Assembly: GCF_000367365.1 (NCBI RefSeq)
Contig: NZ_BARF01000014.1
Location: 248,001-312,000, forward strand
Length of the DNA: 64,000 nt
Reading direction: 5' to 3'
From: Streptomyces prunicolor NBRC 13075
GTDB taxonomy: Bacteria > Actinomycetota > Actinomycetes > Streptomycetales > Streptomycetaceae
Positions 1 to 7,799 of the stretch are shown piece by piece. Position 1 is the stretch's first letter, and each line of letters starts with the position of its first letter. The notes below the pieces were generated by a model that worked only from the letters and a program-made list of their open reading frames with translations, searched no databases and was not told the origin of the DNA. The translations under genes and the position numbers were made by a program.

Positions 1-67
1 AGTCCTGCATGTACGCCTCGTACGTGCCGGGCTCGATCCGGCGCGTCGGCTTGGCGTTGGTGGTCAT
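1..67 (-). CDS. N-terminal fragment of an unidentified protein
   Basis: Only the first 22 codons lie in the window; the gene continues past its left edge. The readable start is MTTNAKPTRR followed by IEPGTYEAYMQD, with no signal peptide or recognisable motif, so I do not assign a function. The ATG at 67 is preceded by a good ribosome binding site (GGGAGA), and a 127-base gap with its own palindrome separates it from the gene upstream. It may therefore be read separately from the catabolic operon, although it lies on the same strand and is likely to serve the same pathway. Confidence 0.6.
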   Translation of the reverse strand, partial: MTTNAKPTRRIEPGTYEAYMQD

Positions 68-106
68 CCGGGTCTCCCGTCAGGAGGGCCGCTCACTTTG
101 AGGGGC

Positions 107-127
107 TTACGTTCGAATCGATCGTAA
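107..127. promoter_or_regulatory. 21-bp near-perfect palindrome, probable operator
   Basis: Arms TTACGTTCGA and TCGATCGTAA flank a single central A, with one mismatched pair in ten. It lies 40 bases upstream of the truncated gene starting at 67, where a repressor or activator site would be expected. It differs from the TGGGATCGATT-type sites of the LacI gene at the other end of the operon, apart from the shared ATCGAT core. Confidence 0.5.
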
Positions 128-194
128 CCTGCCCGATGTCCGACGTTCGGGGTGTGTTCGAGTTCGCAAACGGAAAGTGAAGGGTCGGACGTGG

Positions 195-599
195 TCAGGC
201 CCTGGTGATGTCCCGGCCCGGCATCGGCTCCGCGAGCGCTGCCCGCCACTCGGGCGCGCCGAAGGAGTCCGTGAAGTACTGCGTCTCGTGCACCACATGC
301 CCGTCGGTGAATTCTATGATGCTCACCACGTAACTGGGCACCCCGTCGTACGTGATCACGCACTCGCTCACCCACAGCTCCCCGCCGCCGGTGATCCGGC
401 GGACGGTGAAGTGGCGGTCGGCGGGATGGCCGCCGCGTTGGGCCGCGATCGTGGCGCGGCCCCGGAAGCGTTCTCCCGACTGGGGATAGTCGAGGAGCGC
501 GTCCGGGGCGTAGATCGCGTGCTCGGTCTCGCTGTCTCCGCGCTCCGACGCCTGCCAGTGTTCCTCGATCGCGGCACGGGTCCGGATGTCAGGGTCCAT
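195..599 (-). CDS. NTF2/SnoaL-like protein
   Basis: A 134-residue protein of the cone-shaped NTF2/SnoaL fold: an N-terminal helix (RAAIEEHWQASERGDSE), then EHAIYAPDALLDYPQSGERF, and a C-terminal sheet ending in HETQYFTDSFGAPEWRAAL. These folds serve as small isomerases, hydratases or binding modules; no particular reaction can be assigned. The ATG at 599 is chosen because AGAAGGGA lies just upstream and the encoded start fits the family. It lies 68 bases after the hydantoinase in the same direction and is probably the last gene of the long operon that begins at 8750. Confidence 0.85.
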   Translation of the reverse strand: MDPDIRTRAAIEEHWQASERGDSETEHAIYAPDALLDYPQSGERFRGRATIAAQRGGHPADRHFTVRRITGGGELWVSECVITYDGVPSYVVSIIEFTDGHVVHETQYFTDSFGAPEWRAALAEPMPGRDITRA

Positions 600-667
600 G
601 GCCTGGTCCCTTCTGCGGGCGGGCGAAACAGTCTGGGGCGAGAACAGGGTAGACGGGAGCCGCGCGA

Positions 668-2110
668 TCAGCAGACCAGCGACCGGCTCAGCGGACCCGA
701 GCGCAGATGGCGGCCCCGGGGTTCGGCGTCCAGCAGCCGGCCGGCGTCGACGACGGGACGGCCGCCCACCACGACGGTCTCCGGCCAGCCGGTGACCTGC
801 ATGCCCTCGTACGGCGTGTAGTCCGTGGCCATGTGCAGGGCGGTGCTGTGGACGGTGCGGGTGGCCGTCGGGTTCCAGATCGCCAGGTCCGCGTCCGAGC
901 CCGGGGCGATGACTCCCTTGCGGGGGTACAGGCCGTTGAGCCTGGCCGGGTTGGCGCACAGCAACTCCACGAAGCGGCCCATCGGCAGGCCGCCCTTGAC
1001 CACCAGTTCGCTGAAGATCATCGGCATCCGGGTCTCAACTCCCGGCAGTCCGTTGGGCATTGCCCGTACGTCATGACTCACCGACTCCTTCTGGGCCGTG
1101 TCGTAGCAGCAGTGGTCGCTGCCGATCGTCGCCACCTGGCCCATGAGCAGCCGTGAGCGCAGCCCGGCGACCGTGCCGGCGTCGCGCAACGGCGGGCAGC
1201 ACACGAAGCGTTCGGGGTGCGGGCCCGCGTACGCCGAGTCGTCGAGGACCAGGTGGTGGGCCACCGTCTCCGTGAACGCCCGCACTCCCCGGCCCCGGGC
1301 ACGGGCCACCAGGTCGACCGCCTCGGGCGTCGACTGGTGGACGAAGTACACCGGGGCCGACACCGACTCCGCGATGGCGAGGATCTCGGCGACGGACGCG
1401 TTCTCGGCCAACTCCGGCCGGGTACCGGCGTGATGGCCCGCGCTGATCGCCCCGGCCGCCTCGCCGCGCTCCTGCGTGTCCGCGATGATGTGGTCGGCCT
1501 CGCAATGGATGACCACCATGCCGCCGAGGTCCCGCAACGTGGTCATCACGTTGAGGATGGTCTTCTCGTCGGCCATGGTCTCGCCGCGGTAGGTGGTGAA
1601 CATCTTCACCGTGACGATGCCGTCGGAGGCCAGCGACCGCAGCTGTTCCGGCACGGTGTCGTCCCACTCGACCACGCACCCGTGCAGCGCGCTGTCGCAC
1701 AACCCCTGCGCCGCCTTGGCGCGTTGGGCCGCGGCGACGTCGGCCGGGTTCTCGCCGGGGCGCGGGATGGCGAAGTCCACGATCGTGGTCGTACCGCCGA
1801 AGACGGCCGCCGTGGTGGCCTGGCGGTAGTCGTCGAGGGAGGTGAAGTCCCCCGAGGTGAAGCCGACATGGCAGTGCGGGTCCACGCCGCCGGGCAGCAC
1901 GAGGCGTCCCGAGGCGTCCAACTCGGTGGTGCCGGGGGCCTGTACGGCGCGGTACGCGCCCGGCTCCACCAGCCCGAGCACCTTGCCGCCGCCGATCAGG
2001 ACGTCCGCGGCGCCCTGCCAGTCGGCGTTGACCACGGTGCCGCCCCGGACGACGAGGTCGACGGGCTGGGCGGATGCGACGGGTTCGATCGATGAGGGGT
2101 GGTGGGACAT
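668..2110 (-). CDS. Dihydropyrimidinase / D-hydantoinase family amidohydrolase
   Basis: A 480-residue cyclic-amide hydrolase. Seen: the metal-binding DPHCHVGF motif near residue 80, the lysine expected to be carbamylated in TVKMFTTYRG near 172, and metal-ligand histidines in VIHCEAD and YFVHQS. The final Asp is in GSDHCCYD near 333. Family members open hydantoins, dihydropyrimidines or related cyclic ureides in the cytoplasm at a binuclear zinc site; allantoinase is the nearest alternative. The ATG at 2110 has a strong GGAGG site 6-7 bases upstream. It follows the AtzF-C-like gene closely, so the two are co-transcribed. The substrate is unknown, but the neighbours argue for a nitrogenous ring compound. 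Confidence 0.88.
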   Translation of the reverse strand: MSHHPSSIEPVASAQPVDLVVRGGTVVNADWQGAADVLIGGGKVLGLVEPGAYRAVQAPGTTELDASGRLVLPGGVDPHCHVGFTSGDFTSLDDYRQATTAAVFGGTTTIVDFAIPRPGENPADVAAAQRAKAAQGLCDSALHGCVVEWDDTVPEQLRSLASDGIVTVKMFTTYRGETMADEKTILNVMTTLRDLGGMVVIHCEADHIIADTQERGEAAGAISAGHHAGTRPELAENASVAEILAIAESVSAPVYFVHQSTPEAVDLVARARGRGVRAFTETVAHHLVLDDSAYAGPHPERFVCCPPLRDAGTVAGLRSRLLMGQVATIGSDHCCYDTAQKESVSHDVRAMPNGLPGVETRMPMIFSELVVKGGLPMGRFVELLCANPARLNGLYPRKGVIAPGSDADLAIWNPTATRTVHSTALHMATDYTPYEGMQVTGWPETVVVGGRPVVDAGRLLDAEPRGRHLRSGPLSRSLVC

Positions 2111-2136
2111 GGCGAACCTCCAGCGAGGACGAGGTG

Positions 2137-2517
2137 TCAGAGAGAGGCGAGGTAGGCGTGCCAGCCGCCATGGGCGGTGATGTCGACGACCCCGGGAGCC
2201 GTCAGCGCGGAGGCGCGCATCCGCATCGAGAAGGAGCCCGAACCGTCGGCCAGGGCAATGACGCCCAGTTCGAGTTCCGCGGGTTCCTTGGGGAGCAGTT
2301 GCTCGCGCAGCACCTCGTAACTGACCTCGTACACCTCGCCGTTGATCGCCGCGCCGCCCTCCGTGACGGGGTGCAGGCCGGGGAACTCGTCGCGTACGGA
2401 GAAGAAGCGGTACGTGGGCGCCGTGCGGGCGGGGCCGAGGAGGCGGGCCTCGCTCAGCGCGTGGTTGAGGGTGCCGCCGGACATGGCCTGGCCGTTGACG
2501 AACATTCTCAGGGTCAT
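2137..2517 (-). CDS. AtzF/allophanate hydrolase C-terminal-domain-like protein
   Basis: A 126-residue protein beginning MTLRMFVNGQAMSGG. It resembles the stand-alone form of the C-terminal domain of allophanate hydrolase, a gamma-glutamylcyclotransferase-like fold. Later segments (YEVSYEVLREQLLPKEP, ELELGVIALADGSG) fit that family. In the fused enzyme this domain helps decarboxylate N-carboxycarbamate; what the free-standing protein does is not established. It lies between the flavoprotein and hydantoinase genes with gaps of 13 and 26 bases. That position fits a role in processing a ureide or carbamoyl product of the hydantoinase, which is inference. Confidence 0.72.
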   Translation of the reverse strand: MTLRMFVNGQAMSGGTLNHALSEARLLGPARTAPTYRFFSVRDEFPGLHPVTEGGAAINGEVYEVSYEVLREQLLPKEPAELELGVIALADGSGSFSMRMRASALTAPGVVDITAHGGWHAYLASL

Positions 2518-2530
2518 GGGGGAGTGCCTT

Positions 2531-3694
2531 TCAGGGCGATACGGGAGTGGTGGCGCCGTCGTGGAGCAGGCGGCCCGGGCCGAGGTCGTCCACGGGATCG
2601 GCCGGGGCCTCCCCGGCGATCTGGCGGGCCAGCGTGTCGCCCCACACCGGGGCGAGGGTGAAGGCGTAGGTGCCGCCCGCGACGAAGAAGCCCGGGTGGC
2701 CGGGGACCTCGCCGACGACCGGCATCTCGTCCGGGGTCGCGGCCAGCGGTCCGGCCCACATGCGCAGCAGCCGCAGATCGCCGAGGAACGGCAGGACGCG
2801 CCCGGCCTGCGCGAGATTGCCGGCCATGCTGGGCACGCTGACGGTGCTGCGCCCTTCCATGTCCAGCCTCGCCGCGGGCCAGCCGCCGCCGATCAGCAGG
2901 TTGCCCGCGCTGACCTGCTTGACCGACATGCCCTCGCCGATGTGCTGGACCAGGTGGTGCATGACCGGCGGGACCCGCACGGTCACGTGCATCTGGATCG
3001 CGACCGGGGACATCTGGATCCCCACCCCGGCGAGTGCGGAGATCTCGGTGATCCACGGCCCGGCCACGTTGACGACCACGGGAGCGGTCCAACTCCGGTC
3101 GCCCGACAGCACCTTGTAGTCGTCACCGATCCGCTGGATGCCGGTGACCGGAGTGAAGGCGTGCACCTCGACGCCGAGGCGGCGGGCCGCGGTGAGATAG
3201 GCGGGGGTGATCAGGAGCGGGTTGGCGTAGCCGTCCAGCGGGCACCAACTGGCCGCGCGTACCCGGTCGGAGAGCAGCGGCAGCTGCTTGCGGGCCTCGT
3301 CTCCGGTGAGCACCTCGGTGGGGATGCCCGCCTGCCGCTCCCACTCGTGCTTCTCCCTCAACTCCGCTTCCTGGGCTGCTGTTTCGGCGACCATGAAGCC
3401 GCCGCCGCGCCGCAACTCCACGTCCGCGCCGAGCCGTTCCTCGATCTGCGACCAGTGGTCGGACGCCCGGCGTTGCAGCGGCAGCAGACGGGCGCTGTCG
3501 ACCGGGACCTCCTGACCCGGGCGGCGGGTGTGGATGGCCTGGATGTGGAGGTTGCCGGCGGTGGTGCCGGAGCCCTCGCGATTGGGTGCGCCGCGCTCCA
3601 ACACCACGACCCGGTAACCGCGTTCGGCGAGGTGGAAGGCGGCACTGGCGCCGAGGATGCCTGCGCCGATGACGACAACATCGGGCTGGTTCAC
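2531..3694 (-). CDS. D-amino-acid-oxidase-like FAD subunit of a three-part dehydrogenase
   Basis: A 387-residue DAO-superfamily flavoprotein. The dinucleotide-binding motif VVVIGAGILGASAAFHLAERG starts at residue 5, a conserved segment GSGTTAGNLHIQ follows near 44, and the FAD-closing segment AGGTYAFTLAPVWGDTL is near the C terminus. Its relatives are the small, substrate-oxidising subunits of hydrogen cyanide synthase (HcnC), opine oxidase, dye-linked proline dehydrogenase and D-hydroxyproline dehydrogenase. The GTG start at 3694 overlaps the upstream TGA by four bases, so translation is coupled to the gene for its likely partner. The substrate is probably a secondary or D-amino acid, but the sequence does not settle which. 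Confidence 0.85.
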   Translation of the reverse strand: MNQPDVVVIGAGILGASAAFHLAERGYRVVVLERGAPNREGSGTTAGNLHIQAIHTRRPGQEVPVDSARLLPLQRRASDHWSQIEERLGADVELRRGGGFMVAETAAQEAELREKHEWERQAGIPTEVLTGDEARKQLPLLSDRVRAASWCPLDGYANPLLITPAYLTAARRLGVEVHAFTPVTGIQRIGDDYKVLSGDRSWTAPVVVNVAGPWITEISALAGVGIQMSPVAIQMHVTVRVPPVMHHLVQHIGEGMSVKQVSAGNLLIGGGWPAARLDMEGRSTVSVPSMAGNLAQAGRVLPFLGDLRLLRMWAGPLAATPDEMPVVGEVPGHPGFFVAGGTYAFTLAPVWGDTLARQIAGEAPADPVDDLGPGRLLHDGATTPVSP

Positions 3695-5064
3695 GGGACT
3701 TCCTGCCCTTCGACCGTCGCGGCCATGGGCAGCGGCCGTATCGGCATCCGGGCCGCGAAGCACTCTGCCGCGCCCTCGTTCCGTCCGGCCAACGCCGCGA
3801 CGATGTGGCCGCATTCGCGTCCCTGGCACGGGCCCATGCCGGCGCGGGTGGCGGCCTTGGTGCCGTGCAGGTCGTTCCAGCCGGTCGCGGCGGCCTGCCG
3901 GATCTCGCCCGCGCTGACGCCCTCGCAGCGGCAGACCTGAGTCTCGTCGGGAATGTCGGCCGTGGTCGGCAACGGGTAGAGGCGGTCGGCCAGTTCGGCG
4001 AAACGGTCCAGGGCACGGGCTCGGCGGCGGAGGCCCGACAGTCGCACCGTCGGGCGTTCGGGCGACAGGCGGCGCAGGATTGCGTGGGCGGCGAGCTGCC
4101 CCCGTACGCCCGCCGCGTGCACCCCCGCGATACCGGCGCAGTCCCCGGCGACGTACAGGCCGTCGACCGAGGTCGCGCCGTCCGCGTCCACGATCGGGAG
4201 CTGCTCCGTGCCCGACGGATCCGGCTCGGTGGCGCAGCCCAGCAACCGGGGGAGCTCGGTGCTGGGGCGGAAGCCGAAGCCCACGCAGAGCGCGTCGGTC
4301 TCCAACTGCTTTACGCTGCCGTCCTCTTGGCCGATGTCCACGGCGGTGACCTGAGTGTCGCCGTGCGCTGCCAGCACGCGGGAGCCCTGTTCGACGCGGA
4401 CGCCGTGCCGGGCGAGGGTGAGCAGATAGCGGGCCGCCTCCGCGAGCCGGGCGGGCTGCCGCAGCGCGCCGCCGATCGAGGAAACCCCTGGCCGGTACGG
4501 GTGGTTCAGCTCGACCAGTGCCTCGATCCGGGCGCCCACCTCCAGCAGCGCGCAGGCGACCGGCAGCAGGAATGGACCGGTCCCGGCCAGCACCACCCGT
4601 TGGCCCACGGGAACCCGGTCCATGGTGGCCAGGTGCAGGGCGAACCCGGGGGTGACGACACCCGGCAACGTCCAACCAGGGAAGGGCAGGGAACGTTCGT
4701 ACGCGCCGGTGGCGGCGAGGGTGGCGCGGGTGTTGACGCGACCGAGGGCACCCGTGCGGACGTCCGAGGTGAAGAGGGTGCGGCCTCCGTCCTCCGCGCC
4801 CCAGACCAGAGTGCCGGTGCGGCAGTCGACGCCGGAGTCCCGTACCTGGCGGATGAGTTCGGTGCCGCGCGGGCGGAAGTCGCCGAAAGCGGCGGTGAGT
4901 TGCTCGGCCCGGCGCTTGTAGTACTGACCGCCAAGGGTGTCGGACTCGTCGAGCAGGACGACGCTCAGCCCGCCCCGGGCCAGGACCAGCGCCGCGTGCA
5001 GTCCCGCCGGCCCGCCCCCGATGACTGCGACGTCCGCCTCCGACTCCGCCATGACGTCAGCCAT
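3691..5064 (-). CDS. FAD/NAD(P)-binding subunit with BFD-type [2Fe-2S] domain (HcnB-like)
   Basis: A 457-residue electron-transfer subunit. The N-terminal dinucleotide fold shows VAVIGGGPAGLHAALVLARG near residue 13 and a second site around GQRVVLAGTGPFLLPVA. The C-terminal BFD-like domain carries the four cysteines for a [2Fe-2S] cluster as CRCEG and, about 33 residues later, CQGREC. This is the architecture of HcnB, opine oxidase subunit A and the matching subunit of hydroxyproline dehydrogenases. It overlaps the ferredoxin gene upstream by 8 bases and the DAO-like gene downstream by 4, so the three subunits are translated together. An ATG four codons downstream is the alternative start. 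Confidence 0.87.
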   Translation of the reverse strand: MADVMAESEADVAVIGGGPAGLHAALVLARGGLSVVLLDESDTLGGQYYKRRAEQLTAAFGDFRPRGTELIRQVRDSGVDCRTGTLVWGAEDGGRTLFTSDVRTGALGRVNTRATLAATGAYERSLPFPGWTLPGVVTPGFALHLATMDRVPVGQRVVLAGTGPFLLPVACALLEVGARIEALVELNHPYRPGVSSIGGALRQPARLAEAARYLLTLARHGVRVEQGSRVLAAHGDTQVTAVDIGQEDGSVKQLETDALCVGFGFRPSTELPRLLGCATEPDPSGTEQLPIVDADGATSVDGLYVAGDCAGIAGVHAAGVRGQLAAHAILRRLSPERPTVRLSGLRRRARALDRFAELADRLYPLPTTADIPDETQVCRCEGVSAGEIRQAAATGWNDLHGTKAATRAGMGPCQGRECGHIVAALAGRNEGAAECFAARMPIRPLPMAATVEGQEVP

Positions 5065-5350
5065 GCGCGGCCGTCGGCAGGGGTTCGGTGTGGGTGCGGA
5101 TGTCCATGCCGTCGGTGACGTGGGCGGTGCAACTGCGGGTGCCGGGGCGGCCGTTGATGGTCACCTCGCATTCCAGGCAGACGCCCATCCCGCAAAAGGG
5201 GCCGCGTAGTTGGCCGTTGACCGGGTTGCGGCGCAGCGGCCAGATGCCGGCCGCGACCAGGGCGGCGGTCACGGACTGGCCCGCCCAGGCCTGGCCGGGG
5301 GTGCCGTCGATGGTCACGGTGACCGTCTGGGGAAGGGAGTTGGTGCTCAT
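5057..5350 (-). CDS. Small [2Fe-2S] ferredoxin-like subunit (HcnA-like)
   Basis: About 97 residues with a plant-type [2Fe-2S] fold: TVTVTIDG at the start, then FCGMGVCLECEVTINGRPGTRSC. This gives the short Cys-x4-Cys-x2-Cys plus distal Cys pattern of HcnA-like subunits. It should pass electrons between the flavin subunits encoded next to it. I start it at the ATG at 5350. A GTG at 5389 overlapping the stop of the ATPase gene would add 13 residues and couple translation; neither start has a clear ribosome binding site, so the choice is open. Confidence 0.82.
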   Translation of the reverse strand: MSTNSLPQTVTVTIDGTPGQAWAGQSVTAALVAAGIWPLRRNPVNGQLRGPFCGMGVCLECEVTINGRPGTRSCTAHVTDGMDIRTHTEPLPTAAHG

Positions 5351-5385
5351 GGCTGTGCTCACAGGGCTCAAGGGGAGTGGGGGGT

Positions 5386-6153
5386 TCACAGGATCCGGTC
5401 CAGGAACTGGCGGGTGCGTTCGTGTTCCGGAGCGGAGAAGAAGAGGTCCGGGGACTTGTCCTCCACCACCGTGCCGTCGGCGATGAACACCACCCGGTCG
5501 GCCGCCGCCCGCGCGAAACCCATCTCATGGCTGACCACGATCATGGTCATGCCCTCTTCGCGGAGCCGCACCATGACGTCGAGGACCTCGCCGACCATCT
5601 CCGGGTCGAGCGCCGAGGTCGGCTCGTCGAAGAGCAGCAACTCCGGGCGCATTGCCAGGGCACGGGCGATGGCCACCCGCTGCTGCTGGCCGCCGGAGAG
5701 CTGGGCGGGGTAGGAGGCGGTTTTGTCGGCGAGTCCCACCATGGCCAGCAACTCGCGGGCCGCGCCGCGTGCTTCGGACTTGGAGACACCGTTCACATGC
5801 ACCGGGCCGGACGCCACGTTGTCCAGCGCGGTCATGTTCGGGAACAGGTTGAACTGCTGGAACACCATGCCGGTGCGCCGCCGCTGGACGGCGATTCGCC
5901 GCTCCCGCAGGGCGAGTTGGCGCCCGCCCCGCTCGCCGTAGCCGATCCGTTCGCCGCAGATGCTGACGGTGCCCGAGTCGGGGGTCTCCAGGTGGTTGAG
6001 GGTGCGCAGGAAGGTGCTCTTGCCGCCGCCCGAAGGGCCCAGGACGAGCACGACCTCGCCCTGCCGAACGGTCAGGTCGATGCCTTTGAGGACCTCAACT
6101 CCGCCGTACGACTTGCGTACTTGGCGCGCTTCAACGACCGTCTCGATGGTCAT
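5386..6153 (-). CDS. Polar amino-acid ABC transporter ATPase
   Basis: A 255-residue ABC ATPase of the GlnQ/HisP class. Walker A is GPSGGGKST near residue 40, the Q-loop is MVFQQFNLFPNMT, the signature is LSGGQQQR, Walker B is LLLFDEPTSALD, and the switch is VVSHEMGF. It powers import of a polar amino acid or analogue with the permease and binding protein upstream. Its ATG overlaps the permease stop (ATGA), and GGAGA lies just before it. The hydrophilic insertion around ERGGRQLALRERRIAVQRRR is longer than in typical GlnQ proteins. Confidence 0.95.
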   Translation of the reverse strand: MTIETVVEARQVRKSYGGVEVLKGIDLTVRQGEVVLVLGPSGGGKSTFLRTLNHLETPDSGTVSICGERIGYGERGGRQLALRERRIAVQRRRTGMVFQQFNLFPNMTALDNVASGPVHVNGVSKSEARGAARELLAMVGLADKTASYPAQLSGGQQQRVAIARALAMRPELLLFDEPTSALDPEMVGEVLDVMVRLREEGMTMIVVSHEMGFARAAADRVVFIADGTVVEDKSPDLFFSAPEHERTRQFLDRIL

Positions 6154-6878
6154 CGGGTCTCCATTTCGAGTGCCGGTACGGCGGCGGTCTTGACGCGACG
6201 GCCTTTGCTCGGCCCGGTCTGGTGGCCGCGGCCGACCCGGATCTCCAGCCACCGCTGGACCAGTCCCCACAGGGTGGTCATCGCCAGGTAGTACAGGGCG
6301 GCTGCCGTGAGGCCTTCCAGGACCCGGAAGTTGGTCTGGACGGCGAACTGCGTGCGGCGCAGCAGCTCTTCGACGGAGATCACCGAGACGAGCGTGGTCG
6401 TCTTGAGCAGTCCGTTGAAGCTGTTGCCGAGCGGCGGGACCATCACCCGCAGGGCCTGCGGCATGACCACCACCCGGAACACCTTCCAGGGCGGCATACC
6501 CAGCGCGCGGGCCGCCTCGGACTGACCGCGCGGGACCGACAGCACCCCGGCCCGGACGATCTCCGAGAGATACGCCGCCTCGTTGAGGACCAGACCGGTC
6601 AGGGCCGCGCTGATCACGCCGAGGCGCAGGCCCAGCTGGGGCAACCCCGTGTAGATGATGACCAGTTGGACCAGGAGAGGTGTGCCGCGCATCAGCCACA
6701 CGTAGAAGCCGGTGACCGCCCGGACCGGTCCAATGCGGGACGCCCGGCCGAGCGCCACGAGTACGGCGAGCGGAAGGGCGAGCGCCATGCTGACCGCGGT
6801 CAGCCAGATCGTCGTCCAGGCTCCCTGGATGAGCTGGGGATTGGTGAGGAAGTCGAAGAAGGCATCCCACGACCACAT
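6150..6878 (-). CDS. Polar amino-acid ABC transporter permease
   Basis: A 242-residue HisM/GlnP-type inner-membrane permease with about five hydrophobic segments. The EAA loop that docks the ATPase reads SEAARALGMPPWKVFRVVVM, near residues 138-157. The segment FYVWLMRGTPLLVQL near residue 57 is the usual family signature. Only one permease gene is present, so it probably works as a homodimer. A hydrophilic, arginine-rich C-terminal tail (RGHQTGPSKGRRVKT) extends beyond the last membrane segment. It sits between the binding protein and ATPase genes in the operon. Confidence 0.94.
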   Translation of the reverse strand: MWSWDAFFDFLTNPQLIQGAWTTIWLTAVSMALALPLAVLVALGRASRIGPVRAVTGFYVWLMRGTPLLVQLVIIYTGLPQLGLRLGVISAALTGLVLNEAAYLSEIVRAGVLSVPRGQSEAARALGMPPWKVFRVVVMPQALRVMVPPLGNSFNGLLKTTTLVSVISVEELLRRTQFAVQTNFRVLEGLTAAALYYLAMTTLWGLVQRWLEIRVGRGHQTGPSKGRRVKTAAVPALEMETR

Positions 6879-6916
6879 GGCTCTCGCCCTTCGCTGGTTG
6901 CTTGGCGGTGATCGGG

Positions 6917-7792
6917 TTACTTCGCGCTGATCGCGCCGGTGGTCACCTTGAGGTCGCCGGTGTAGGCCGTGACGCCGTACTTCTTGTACAACGTGGTCAA
7001 GTACCCGTTGCTACGAAGGGTGTTGAGCGCGTTCGCGACCGCGTCGGCGGGCTTCTGCTTGCCGAAACCGAGGGCGAGCGGGGCGGGGTTCATGCCCTTG
7101 ACCGCCGTCTCGAAGCGGCCGTCCTTCTGGTAGTAGCTGGTGACGGCCTCGACGATGGCCACGCCCTCCACCTGGCCCGCGGACAGTGCCTGGTAGGCGT
7201 CGGCGGTGGTGGTGAAGGTGCGGACGGTGACCTGCTTCTTGCCGGCCGCCTTCAGTTCCTTGTTGAGCGCGGTGAGGGTGTCGAACTCGTAGCCCGGGGC
7301 CTCCACGGCGATGGTCTTGCCGGACAGGTCGGCCTCGGAGGTGATCTTCTTCGGGTTGCCCTTGGCGACCGAGATCGAGACGCCCTGGACCTCGTAGGGG
7401 ACGAGCTTGACGGTCTTGGCGCGTTCCGGTGTGTAGAACATGCCGGTGTCGATCATGTCCCAGCGGCCGGACTGCACGCCGGGGATCTGTGCGTCGAAGG
7501 GGATGTTGACGAACTTCGGGGTGAGACAGAGGAGTTTGGCTATCTCGTTGCCGAGGTCCACCCGCATGCCGACGATCTTGTTCGAGGCGTCCAGGTACTG
7601 CATGGGCGGCAGGGTCGCGTTGGTCGAGATCGTCAACGTGCCCGCCTTGACCAGGTCCGACTTGCCGACCTTGGGCGTGCAGCCGGTCGGGGCCGCGGCG
7701 GCGGACGACGAGGACGAGTCACCGCTGCCGCAGGCCGTCAGGGTCAGAAGCAGGGCGGCGGCGGAGGAGGCCGCGATGAGAAGTCTGCGCAC
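6917..7792 (-). CDS. Amino-acid ABC transporter substrate-binding lipoprotein
   Basis: A 291-residue family 3 extracellular solute-binding protein. The N terminus is a lipoprotein signal (VRRLLIAASSAAALLLTL, then the lipobox LTAC), followed by a serine/alanine linker. The mature part has the expected landmarks: SATLPPMQYLD-type ligand motif (here NATLPPMQYLD), VGMRVDLGNEIAKLL and the hinge segment SEADLSGKTIAVEAPG. It captures the ligand outside the membrane for the permease encoded next. The GTG at 7792 is preferred because AAAGGTG lies 8 bases upstream and the signal peptide starts immediately. It begins only 7 bases after the lyase gene. Confidence 0.92.
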   Translation of the reverse strand: MRRLLIAASSAAALLLTLTACGSGDSSSSSAAAAPTGCTPKVGKSDLVKAGTLTISTNATLPPMQYLDASNKIVGMRVDLGNEIAKLLCLTPKFVNIPFDAQIPGVQSGRWDMIDTGMFYTPERAKTVKLVPYEVQGVSISVAKGNPKKITSEADLSGKTIAVEAPGYEFDTLTALNKELKAAGKKQVTVRTFTTTADAYQALSAGQVEGVAIVEAVTSYYQKDGRFETAVKGMNPAPLALGFGKQKPADAVANALNTLRSNGYLTTLYKKYGVTAYTGDLKVTTGAISAK

Positions 7793-7799
7793 GGTCGGT

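Noticed and set aside
2531..4675. 714-codon frame that would extend the DAO-like subunit
   Set aside because: The upstream part shadows the HcnB-like gene; the dinucleotide-binding motif begins right after the GTG at 3694.
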